DNA of 12,131 nucleotides from JBLHKE01 sp047619485 (lineage in GTDB: Bacteria; Verrucomicrobiota; Verrucomicrobiia; Verrucomicrobiales; DEV007). The stretch's first letter is position 1. Every line of letters begins with the position of its first letter. Shown here one piece after another: positions 1 through 6,307 of the stretch. The notes beneath the pieces are model-generated. The model saw only the letters and a program-made list of their open reading frames with translations, was not told the DNA's origin and did no database searches. The position numbers and the translations under genes were made by a program. The stretch lies in NCBI GenBank assembly GCA_047619485.1, contig JBLHKE010000162.1:1-12131 (forward strand). Reading direction: 5' to 3'.

Positions 1-1854
1 GACGATCTTGTCAGGGTCTTGGGCGGCGATCTCGAGTCGCTGTTGGCTAAGCGCATCGTCCTCAAGCAGCGCCAGCAAGGCGGCGCGGCGTGCCCCGGCG
101 CGCGGATCGCTCAGGGTGGCCTTGAGGTTTTCGGTCGGCATGAGCGTGCGCAGTGCTTGCCAACATGAGTAGAAAACGATGCGGTCAGTTTCGGTCGCAC
201 TAAGCTCTAGCAGAAGCTCGGCACTCGATGTCGCGCCGAGCTGGTGCAGTGTTAGGACTGCTTGATGGCGGATGCGTGGGGAAAGATCAGCCAAGGCGGC
301 GGTCGCGCTAGCCAATGCCGCATCGCTCGGCTCGCGGTGGTGGGCAAGGATTCGTAGGGATTGGATTTGGGCATTGGGCGAGCCGTTGGTAACGTCCGGG
401 AGCGGACCCATCCTGCCGAGCGTCCATAGTCCCCAGGTCTCTTGCTGTTTGCTTCCTTGGGGAATGGCGAAGGGCTTGCCACGGCGTAGCAACTCGTCCT
501 GCGCCTCGCTCCGGCGAGCCGGAAGCGGGCTTCCCAAGCCGGCGATGAGTTGCGTTTGGGTGCGGGATCCGATTGATGGCAGGCGGTCTCGCTGGGCGGG
601 TTCGAATCGCTTGGGTTTGATCCGATAGATGCGGCCTTCATTGACCATCTCGCCGTCGCGCAGTTCCAGCCCATACTGCCGACCCCAGCTTGAGATGTAG
701 ACGCCGCCATCAGGACCGATCTCGATGTCGACTGGGTCGAAGCTGCGGCCACCACTCTTCTGCATCGCGCGACCGCCGTCAGCGTGTGCGAAAATTTCGA
801 GTTGGTCACGATCTGGTCGCAGCAACGCGCCCTGCCACTCGGGTCGATAGATGTAAACTTCGCGCCTCAGCCAGTCGTTGACCAAGAACACTCCGCGATA
901 TTTCTCAGGGTAACCCGGAACCGAATAGAAGGTGACACCGGTGCCGGAGCCCTCGAAGAGCGGTCCGGAGGAGGGTGCTGATGGCAGGTGGTCGTCGCCT
1001 TTCCAAGCGTAGCTCCACGGGTGCCCCCAACCGAAATTCGCCGCGTAGAAGGGGGAGAAAAATTTGTCCCCTTGGGTCTGATCGTTGTCGGTTCCAAGCC
1101 AGTCGAAACCATCGTCGTAGGCGATGTCCCACGGGTTGCGGAAACCGCGTGAGATGATTTCGAGGTTTTCGCCGTTGGGGGCGCAGCGCAGCACGCCCCC
1201 GTTCAGCCCCCAATCGTCTCTGGGATCGTGGTAGTTTTTTTGGTAGCCTCCCTTATCTGTTTCGACCGGTTGCGGGAAATCGGGCGTCCCCTCTGGCAGT
1301 GTGACACCCCACAGTTCCCGGAAGGCGGCCGGTGCGATGCGGTCGGGTGGCGAGCTGAGTCCTTTCGAGTTTCCCTTCGACATGTAGAGCTTGCCATCGG
1401 GGCCAAAACTGAGCCCGTGGAGACCGTGTTCGAGATTCCCGAGGTCGGTGTACAGCCGCAGGTATTCGTCGGCCTCGTCGTCACCGTCGAGATCTCGCGC
1501 GACTGTCAGATCTGGTGCATTGGCGATGTAGAGTCGATCACCTTTCCACGCGAGCCCCTGGATGGCATTGAGGCCAGTGGCGAAGAGCTTGCGCTGATCT
1601 GCGCGGCCATCTCCGTCTGAATCGATGAGGATGAAGACGGAGTCGCCGGGCGTCTCGGGTGTCGGGTTGCGATACTGCGGTCCCATGCCGACGCACAATC
1701 GGCCGCTTGTATCGAAGGTGATTGCGCAAGGGTTGCGTACCATTGGTTCACGCGCGAACAGCGTGACCTCCAAGTCGTCGGCGACGATTGGAAAATCGTC
1801 AGCCGCCTGCGCGGCAAGTGCTGAGAGGAAAAGGAGAAAGGTGTAAGCGCGCAT
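1..1854 (-). CDS. PVC-type membrane-bound dehydrogenase (beta-propeller plus HEAT-like repeats), 3' end cut by window edge
   Basis: An uninterrupted frame of 618 codons runs from ATG at 1854 to base 1 and continues past the edge. Residues 1-17 form a signal peptide (hydrophobic core, probable cleavage after AQA). Residues 18-415 resemble the Pirellula/Verrucomicrobium putative membrane-bound dehydrogenase N-terminal domain (TIGR02604-like), a glucose/sorbosone-dehydrogenase type beta-propeller. Diagnostic stretches are LEVTLFAREPMVRNPCAITF (29-48), VGMGPQYRNP (55-64), LEHGLHGLSFGPDGKLYMSK (141-160), a GFRNPWD strand (237-243) and NFGWGHPWS (273-281). Residues about 430-618 are helical with HEAT-like spacing (PRIRHQAVLTLHQLG at 526-540). 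Family members usually end in a c-type haem domain with CxxCH; that part would lie outside the window and is not seen. The role is inferred as a periplasmic or surface oxidoreductase with unknown substrate; catalytic activity is unproved. It is divergent from the genes to its right. No strong ribosome binding site precedes the ATG. Confidence 0.9.
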   Translation of the reverse strand, partial: MRAYTFLLFLSALAAQAADDFPIVADDLEVTLFAREPMVRNPCAITFDTSGRLCVGMGPQYRNPTPETPGDSVFILIDSDGDGRADQRKLFATGLNAIQGLAWKGDRLYIANAPDLTVARDLDGDDEADEYLRLYTDLGNLEHGLHGLSFGPDGKLYMSKGNSKGLSSPPDRIAPAAFRELWGVTLPEGTPDFPQPVETDKGGYQKNYHDPRDDWGLNGGVLRCAPNGENLEIISRGFRNPWDIAYDDGFDWLGTDNDQTQGDKFFSPFYAANFGWGHPWSYAWKGDDHLPSAPSSGPLFEGSGTGVTFYSVPGYPEKYRGVFLVNDWLRREVYIYRPEWQGALLRPDRDQLEIFAHADGGRAMQKSGGRSFDPVDIEIGPDGGVYISSWGRQYGLELRDGEMVNEGRIYRIKPKRFEPAQRDRLPSIGSRTQTQLIAGLGSPLPARRSEAQDELLRRGKPFAIPQGSKQQETWGLWTLGRMGPLPDVTNGSPNAQIQSLRILAHHREPSDAALASATAALADLSPRIRHQAVLTLHQLGATSSAELLLELSATETDRIVFYSCWQALRTLMPTENLKATLSDPRAGARRAALLALLEDDALSQQRLEIAAQDPDKIV

Positions 1855-1890
1855 CTGAACCACGCTGCAGACTAGGTTCTGGCCTTTGGC

Positions 1891-2070
1891 ATGGCGACTA
1901 AAAAGCGGACGCGATGGCTTGCTGATATGGTGAAGCGCAGCGATCTCCCCAGCCGCCTGCTAGCGGGCGCCGTCGCTGAGATCCTCTGGTTTCACGGCGA
2001 GAGTGGAACATTGCGAACCGTGGATGGCTCGTCGACAGGCAGGCTGATTGGTGGTATCTGTCCAGCGTGA
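1891..2070 (+). CDS. Small hypothetical ORF (59 aa) overlapping the next gene by GTGA
   Basis: ATG at 1891 opens 59 codons ending in TGA at 2068-2070. The stop overlaps the GTG start of the downstream lipoprotein gene (2067-2069), the arrangement of translationally coupled genes. The product begins MATKKRTRWLADMVKRSDL and has a basic amino end, no signal peptide, no membrane segment and no motif I recognise. An in-frame TAG at 1873-1875 rules out a longer start. Against it: there is no clear ribosome binding site, and if it is real only 36 bp separate it from the divergent gene, leaving little room for two promoters. It may be a leader ORF for the lipoprotein gene, or chance. The function is unknown. 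Confidence 0.3.
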   Translation: MATKKRTRWLADMVKRSDLPSRLLAGAVAEILWFHGESGTLRTVDGSSTGRLIGGICPA

Positions 2071-4001
2071 TCGCCGTCTTTTCAGACAAAGCCGGGGCAA
2101 CCTGGCGTTTTGTTACGCTTAGTATTCTCATCTGGGCGCTGAGTTCCTGCGGGAAGAAGGCGGCGCCGGTCGGGGACGGAAGCGCTGGCGACGGTGATGT
2201 CTCGCCATCGATCGAGGCAACTCCAGCGATCGTGGCAGAGCTTTCGACGGTGCCGGGGCTTGCCGACCGCAGCGCCGATGCGCCGCTAGCCAAGCTGTTC
2301 GACAAGACGGACCCTGCGGCCGATGCGGGGTGGACCTCGGAGGCATTCAGCAAGGCTGCTGCCGAGCAGCTGCACCACCTCGCCGACCTGATCGAGGATC
2401 CGGCGCAAACCGCCTCGCTCGCTCCGGATTTGGTCACTGCTGATTTTGCGGCGACCACTCTGCGGCCAGCGCTGGATGAGGTTTACCACGACGGAGGGAT
2501 CAGGGTGGGCCGGTCGGAAGGTGATCTCGCAGCACTCGGAGAGAGTTTCACCGGCGCCGACGGGCTGGGGGGCATGCTAGGCTCGCTTACGGCGGTCTAC
2601 GCAGGGGCGGGGGGTAGTGGTGGAGAGGTGCATGCGAAGTTCAAGGTGATCCGCGTCGAGTTGGGTGCGGACGTGGCTCAGACGGTGGCCTATTTCGAGG
2701 CCTCGGCAGCGCTTGCTGATCGGACCGTGCAGCACACTGCGACCTTGCGTTGCGAGTGGCGGCGGGTTGCGGGCAAGTCGCTGCCGCTGCTCACGGGCGT
2801 GCGCCTGCTCGACTTCGAGGAAGTTGTCTACAAGGGCGGTGATGCCAAGCCGGCGTTCGTCGATCTCACGGGCTCGCTGCTCGGCGGACTTGACAGCTTC
2901 CGCGAGCAGCTGGTGCATGGCGCCGACCACTGGTATGGCAACCTCGATGTCTCCTTTGGCATCCACCAGGGCAACCAGGGGCTGTCGATCGGTGATGCGG
3001 ACGGTGATGGGCTCGAGGACATTTTCATCTGCCAGCCGGCCGGCCTGCCTAGCCGGCTCTTCTTGCGCAAGCCGGACGGCAGTGTGCGCGATGCCACCGT
3101 GGAGGCCGGGCTCGACTGGCTCGACAATGCGCGCAGCGCCCTGTTCGTCGATCTCGACAACGATGGCGATCAGGACATGGCGATCACTCTCAACTATTCT
3201 CTGTGCCTGTTCGAGAATGACGGGACTGGGAAGTTCCGCCTTTTCTCCACGGTCGAGATTTACTCATGGCCGACCACGGTGGCCGCTGCCGACTACGACA
3301 ACGATGGGGATCTCGACATCTACGTCTGCGGTTACAACCCACGTGGGGAAACGGCGCCCGGCGATATTTTTGCCAACCCGGTCCCCTACCACGACGCCAA
3401 CAACGGGGCACGCAATTTCATGTTGCGCAACGAGGGGCGGCTGGTCTTCAGCGACGTCACTGAATCGGCCGGGCTCAACGTGAACAACCGCCGTTTCAGC
3501 TTCGCTGCCGCGTGGGAAGACTATGACAACGACGGCGACCAAGACCTTTACGTCGCGAACGATTTCGGGCGCAACAACCTGTTTCGTAACGACCTGTTGG
3601 CGGACGGGACGCGGCGCTTTAGCGATGTTGCTGCCGAGGCGGGCGTCGAGGACATCGCGGCTGGCATGTCGGCCAGTTGGGGCGATTACAACCGCGACGG
3701 GTTGGTGGATCTCTACGTCAGCAACATGTTCTCATCGGCGGGCAATCGCGTCGCCTACCAGCGGCAGTTTAAGCAGGGGGCGGACGAGGCTTCGATCAGC
3801 AACCTGCAGCGCCACGCCCGCGGCAACACCCTGTTTGAGAACAACGGCGACGGCACTTTTAAAGATGTCAGTCTCGATGCCGCCGTCACCATGGGGCGCT
3901 GGGCATGGGGCTCGCACTTCGTCGATCTCAACAACGACGGCTGGGAAGACCTCTACGTAGCTAACGGTTTCTTCACCACGCCAGACAGTGGTGATTTGTG
4001 A
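2067..4001 (+). CDS. Amino-terminal part up to the UGA: FG-GAP/VCBS repeat lipoprotein (conventional 644-aa reading)
   Basis: This is what ribosomes make if the UGA at 3999-4001 terminates. Start choice: GTG at 2067 is followed by a plausible lipoprotein signal (WRF, then VTLSILIWALSSC with Cys28), and an in-frame TGA at 1977-1979 limits upstream extension. Residues 29-300 are low in motifs, with a PVC-style secreted-domain look. Six metal-loop repeats follow, such as DADGDGLED (about 310), DLDNDGDQD (about 362), DYDNDGDLD (about 409), DYDNDGDQD (about 485), DYNRDGLVD (about 541) and DLNNDGWED (about 618), as in integrin-like propellers that bind calcium. Alone, the product ends ...TTPDSGDL and lacks the closing repeat and the ASPIC/UnbV domain normally attached to such repeats, so it would be an incomplete propeller. 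The coding frame is certain; its being a complete natural protein is doubtful. Confidence 0.8.
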   Translation: MIAVFSDKAGATWRFVTLSILIWALSSCGKKAAPVGDGSAGDGDVSPSIEATPAIVAELSTVPGLADRSADAPLAKLFDKTDPAADAGWTSEAFSKAAAEQLHHLADLIEDPAQTASLAPDLVTADFAATTLRPALDEVYHDGGIRVGRSEGDLAALGESFTGADGLGGMLGSLTAVYAGAGGSGGEVHAKFKVIRVELGADVAQTVAYFEASAALADRTVQHTATLRCEWRRVAGKSLPLLTGVRLLDFEEVVYKGGDAKPAFVDLTGSLLGGLDSFREQLVHGADHWYGNLDVSFGIHQGNQGLSIGDADGDGLEDIFICQPAGLPSRLFLRKPDGSVRDATVEAGLDWLDNARSALFVDLDNDGDQDMAITLNYSLCLFENDGTGKFRLFSTVEIYSWPTTVAAADYDNDGDLDIYVCGYNPRGETAPGDIFANPVPYHDANNGARNFMLRNEGRLVFSDVTESAGLNVNNRRFSFAAAWEDYDNDGDQDLYVANDFGRNNLFRNDLLADGTRRFSDVAAEAGVEDIAAGMSASWGDYNRDGLVDLYVSNMFSSAGNRVAYQRQFKQGADEASISNLQRHARGNTLFENNGDGTFKDVSLDAAVTMGRWAWGSHFVDLNNDGWEDLYVANGFFTTPDSGDL

Positions 4002-6104
4002 AGCTTTTTCTGGCGGCACGTGGTGTCGCTCTCGCCGACCGAGGATTCCACCTCGGACGAGTTGTTGCGATACGATAGTGGCTGGGCTGCGACCAACCGC
4101 CTGTTGCGCGCTGGTCGCTCGTTCAGTGGTAGTGAACGCAATTGCTGTTTCCTCAATCTTGGCGCGGCGGGTAGTGACCGCTTCGCGAATATCTCCGCAG
4201 CTTCCGGCCTCGACCTCATCGATGATGGTCGCGGGCTGGCGCTGTGTGACTGGGATCACGACGGCAGGCTCGACTTGTGGTTGACCAACCGGACCGGGCC
4301 GCGGGTGCGTTTCCTGCGCAATCAGATCGATTCGGAAAACGGTTTCGTCGCGCTGCGCCTACAGGGGAGCGCCGCCAACCGCGACGCCATCGGCGCTCGT
4401 GTGGAGATCCAACTTGGCGATGGTGGCGAGCAGGCGCCGCTGGTGAAGACGCTCCATGCAGGGAGCGGTTTCCTGTCGCAGTCGAGCAAGTGGTTGCACT
4501 TCGGGCTCGGTGCGGCAGAGGTGATCGGGCGCGTCGTGGTGCGTTGGCCCGGCGGCGAGGCCGAGGAGTTTCGCGGGCTCGCTGCTGACCACTTCTACCT
4601 TTTGGTGCAGGGTAGCGGTGAGGCAATCGTGCAGAATCGGCCATCGCTTGGGGCCGAGGTTCCCAATCTGGGAGTGCCTACCGAGGCCCCGCCTCCAACT
4701 AGCGTGGCGCGCATCGTCTTGCTAAACCCGGCGCCGATGCCCGAGCTCGAATATGTCACCGCCGCTGGTGAGCCGGCGCGGGTCGAATTGATGCGCGGCC
4801 AGCCGCTACTTCTCAATCTCTGGGCTACCTGGTGCGGCAACTGCCTGCACGAGATGGCGGAGTGGGCCGAGGCTGAAGAGGGGTTCAAAGCGGCGGGGCT
4901 GCAGGTCTTGTCATTGTGCGTCGACGAGCCAGATCCAGATCCGGCCGCAGTCTTGAGGAAGGCGCAGCAGAAGGCGGCATCGATCGGATATCCACTGCCG
5001 ATCGGATATGCCGAGTCACGTGTCGTCGAGGTGATGAATGTATTGCAGAAGAGCTTCGTCGGGCGGCAGACGGATCTGCCTCTGCCGAGCAGTCTACTGA
5101 TCGACGCGTCGGGTCGGCTCGCGGTGATTTATAAGGGGCCTGTTAGCCCGGCGCAGATTATCGAGGATATCAAGCTATTGGGCGCGGGGGCGGATGCTGT
5201 GCTCGCGGGGGCGGTCCCCTTCAGTGGGAAATGGTTTGAGCCGCTGGGAGCTTCAAAGCCGCGTAGCGTCGCTATCAGTCTCGTCGAAAACGGCCTGCGC
5301 GAGGAGGCTGCCCGCTATCTCCAACAGATCATCCCGATGTATGCAACAGCGGGGCCTGATTCTAATGCTGAGGAGGAAGACACCCGCCTCGTCGAGTTCA
5401 CCGAGTGTCATACCTTCCTCGCCGCGATCCGTTTCGACGATGGTGATTTCGAAGCTGCTGCAACAGCTTACCGTCAGGCGCTCGTCGGCAATCCTGCCAA
5501 GCGTGTCGCCCGTGACGGGCTCGCCCGCTCGCTGCTAGAGCTCGGGCGTGAATCCGAGGCGCTGCAACAGCTGGAGGAACTACTCAAAAGCAGGCGCGAC
5601 CACGATACCATTGTGCGCTTGGCCAGCCTCTGGCGTAAGCAGGATGGCGGAGCGGCACGTGCGGCGGCGCTCTATCGCGAGGCGTTGGAAATACGTCCTT
5701 CCGCGCAGGTCCACTATGAGTTGGCCAACCTGTTGCGCGACCGGGGTGATGCCGCAGCTGCGATGATCAACTACCGGGCGGCACTAGCAAAGACACCAGG
5801 CTGGGTGTTGCCTGCCAACAACCTCGCGTGGCTGTTGGCGACCCACCGTGACGCTGGAATCCGCAATGGTGCCGAGGCGGTCGAGCTAGCACGCGCGGCC
5901 TGCGAATCTAGCGATTACAAAGTGCCACATTTCTTCGGGACGCTAGCCGCCGCGCAGGCCGAGCTAGGGGATTTTGCCGCCGCGCTTCATTCGATCGGCC
6001 GGGCGATCGGCTTGGCTGAGGCGAATGGTGATCGAGCCCTAATCGACAGCTTGACGAAAAAGCGGGTAGTATACGAAAAAGGGGAGAGGTATCGCGAGCC
6101 CTAA
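2067..6104 (+). CDS. FG-GAP/ASPIC-UnbV/thioredoxin/TPR lipoprotein, single frame with internal UGA (candidate selenoprotein)
   Basis: One reading frame runs from GTG at 2067 to TAA at 6102-6104, 1345 residues if the single in-frame UGA (3999-4001, codon 645) is decoded. Domains in order: lipoprotein signal peptide with lipobox LSSC (Cys28); a family-like region to about 300; FG-GAP/VCBS calcium-loop repeats (DxDxDG type) near 310, 361, 408, 484, 539, 617 and 727; ASPIC/UnbV at about 759-853; a thioredoxin/TlpA-like domain at about 895-1045 with WCGNC (Cys923, Cys926); TPR-like helices at about 1110-1332. Both sides of the UGA share one frame, so no frameshift is involved. The split falls inside the FG-GAP/ASPIC architecture: the last propeller-type repeat and the ASPIC domain lie after the UGA. 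The downstream half has no signal peptide of its own. I infer one exported envelope protein, possibly redox-active. Rival readings are a nonsense mutation, a base error, or two truncated products. Confidence 0.6.
3999..4001 (+). other. In-frame UGA at codon 645: candidate selenocysteine codon
   Basis: The codon order is GAT TTG TGA AGC TTT TTC TGG CGG, giving D-L-[UGA]-S-F-F-W-R. It is the only UGA in a 1345-codon frame. The neighbouring long frames (618, 1602 and 292 codons) contain no in-frame UGA and use TGG for tryptophan, so a genome-wide reassignment of UGA is unlikely. No CxxU or UxxC pair surrounds it; the nearest cysteines are Cys693-Cys694, 48 residues downstream. Selenocysteine insertion is an inference from frame continuity and the adjacent hairpin; a point mutation or sequence error is equally possible from sequence alone. 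Confidence 0.45.
4002..6104 (+). CDS. Carboxy-terminal part after the UGA: ASPIC/UnbV, thioredoxin (WCGNC) and TPR domains
   Basis: Coding resumes in the same frame directly after the UGA with SFFWRHVVSLSP, which reads as continuous family sequence. A conventional caller would start it at GTG 4020 or 4023, giving 694 aa, but no ribosome binding site precedes either and no signal peptide would be present, although ASPIC and TlpA-like domains normally act outside the cytoplasm. Visible content in full-protein numbering: vicinal Cys693-Cys694; a last metal loop DWDHDGRLD near 728; ASPIC/UnbV (VALRLQGSAANRDAIGARVE, then VVRWPGGEAEEF) at about 759-853; thioredoxin-like domain with LLLNLWATWCGNCLHEMAEW, Cys923 and Cys926 being the presumed redox pair; TPR-like repeats to about 1332. 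The last 17 codons, including the stop, form the first copy of a 51-bp tandem duplication. Translation most likely depends on UGA readthrough, unless the gene is broken. Confidence 0.75.
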   Translation, partial: SFFWRHVVSLSPTEDSTSDELLRYDSGWAATNRLLRAGRSFSGSERNCCFLNLGAAGSDRFANISAASGLDLIDDGRGLALCDWDHDGRLDLWLTNRTGPRVRFLRNQIDSENGFVALRLQGSAANRDAIGARVEIQLGDGGEQAPLVKTLHAGSGFLSQSSKWLHFGLGAAEVIGRVVVRWPGGEAEEFRGLAADHFYLLVQGSGEAIVQNRPSLGAEVPNLGVPTEAPPPTSVARIVLLNPAPMPELEYVTAAGEPARVELMRGQPLLLNLWATWCGNCLHEMAEWAEAEEGFKAAGLQVLSLCVDEPDPDPAAVLRKAQQKAASIGYPLPIGYAESRVVEVMNVLQKSFVGRQTDLPLPSSLLIDASGRLAVIYKGPVSPAQIIEDIKLLGAGADAVLAGAVPFSGKWFEPLGASKPRSVAISLVENGLREEAARYLQQIIPMYATAGPDSNAEEEDTRLVEFTECHTFLAAIRFDDGDFEAAATAYRQALVGNPAKRVARDGLARSLLELGRESEALQQLEELLKSRRDHDTIVRLASLWRKQDGGAARAAALYREALEIRPSAQVHYELANLLRDRGDAAAAMINYRAALAKTPGWVLPANNLAWLLATHRDAGIRNGAEAVELARAACESSDYKVPHFFGTLAAAQAELGDFAAALHSIGRAIGLAEANGDRALIDSLTKKRVVYEKGERYREP
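4012..4030 (+). promoter_or_regulatory. SECIS-like stem-loop just downstream of the UGA
   Basis: Bases 4012-4019 (GGCGGCAC) pair with 4023-4030 (GTGTCGCT) in an uninterrupted 8-bp stem, six Watson-Crick and two G-U pairs, closing a GUG triloop at 4020-4022. Eighteen nucleotides lie between the UGA and the loop, and the loop begins with G. This agrees with the published bacterial SECIS description as I recall it (loop 16-37 nt from UGA, loop of 3-14 nt, a G in its first two positions). It lies within coding sequence, as bacterial SECIS elements do. A hairpin this short can occur by chance in GC-rich DNA. Confidence 0.4.
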
Positions 6105-6157
6105 ATGAAAAAGCGGGTAGCATACGAAAAAGGGGAGAGGTATCGCGAGCCCTAAAT
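6056..6157 (+). repeat. 51-bp tandem direct duplication across the gene end
   Basis: Copy 1 is 6056-6106 and copy 2 is 6107-6157, both 51 bp beginning GAAAAAGCGGGTAG and ending CGAGCCCTAAAT. They differ at one base (T at 6070, C at 6121). The unit equals 17 codons. Copy 1 supplies the last codons and TAA of the lipoprotein gene. Copy 2 continues in the same frame after the stop as ATG at 6105 through TAA at 6153-6155, encoding MKKRVAYEKGERYREP, almost the same peptide as the protein's own carboxy terminus. The near identity suggests a recent duplication, with the gene formerly ending in what is now copy 2. Purine-rich AT runs inside the unit could favour slippage. Confidence 0.95.
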
Positions 6158-6307
6158 TGTGTATTTTTTCTTATAAATGATTAGGTAATCGTTCCTAAAT
6201 TTGCCATAACAGAGTGTCTTAATACTTCCTTTCATGGAGTTTAGATCCTTAGTTCTGGCGCAAAACTGATTTTGCGTGGTTTGTTTAACCCCCTCATTCC
6301 TCAACTT
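6158..6307 (+). other. AT-rich intergenic region upstream of the giant secreted protein
   Basis: About 150 bp without a convincing gene, clearly more AT-rich than its surroundings. It starts with a T-rich stretch (T6 at 6164-6169) that could help end transcription of the upstream gene, though no strong stem sits directly before it apart from weak pairing in the repeat unit. TTGCCA (6201-6206) and TAATAC (6220-6225) look promoter-like but are only 13 bp apart, so I do not call a promoter. No Shine-Dalgarno sequence precedes the ATG at 6308. Confidence 0.5.
6259..6276 (+). promoter_or_regulatory. Perfect inverted repeat CGCAAAA-CTGA-TTTTGCG in the leader
   Basis: Seven bases on each side of a 4-nt spacer pair perfectly, ending 31 nt before the ATG at 6308. 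The symmetry suits either a DNA operator for a dimeric regulator or an RNA hairpin in the leader. No matching copy was noticed elsewhere in the window, so its role is open. Confidence 0.3.

Noticed and set aside
252..1817. Several plus- and minus-strand frames inside the first 1.8 kb
   Set aside because: They are out of frame with the continuous 618-codon minus-strand dehydrogenase, whose sequence matches a known family throughout.
1898..2458. Long minus-strand frame opposite the lipoprotein start
   Set aside because: Low-complexity Ser/Ala/Arg-rich translation antisense to a frame with a clear lipoprotein signal and family domains; a shadow of GC-rich codon bias. The same holds for the other antisense frames, for example 2577-2966, 8369-9016 and 8902-9759.
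3999..4001. Frameshift error as the cause of the interruption
   Set aside because: The frame before and after the UGA is the same, so a single indel cannot produce this pattern.
4020..6104. An independent gene starting at GTG 4020
   Set aside because: There is no ribosome binding site and no signal peptide, it lies in the same frame as the upstream part, and recognisable family sequence begins before the GTG; better read as the continuation of one protein or as the remains of a broken one.
2067..6104. Genome-wide reassignment of UGA to tryptophan or glycine
   Set aside because: UGA occurs only once in this frame and not at all inside the other long frames, and TGG is used throughout for tryptophan.
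6056..6157. CRISPR array or insertion-site duplication
   Set aside because: Only two adjacent copies without spacers and no mobile element between them; a plain tandem duplication.
6201..6225. Promoter TTGCCA/TAATAC
   Set aside because: The 13-bp spacing is too short for a sigma-70 promoter.
6272..6307. TTG start at 6272 for the giant secreted protein
   Set aside because: The 12 extra residues would precede a complete signal peptide that begins at the ATG at 6308, and the TTG falls inside the inverted repeat.
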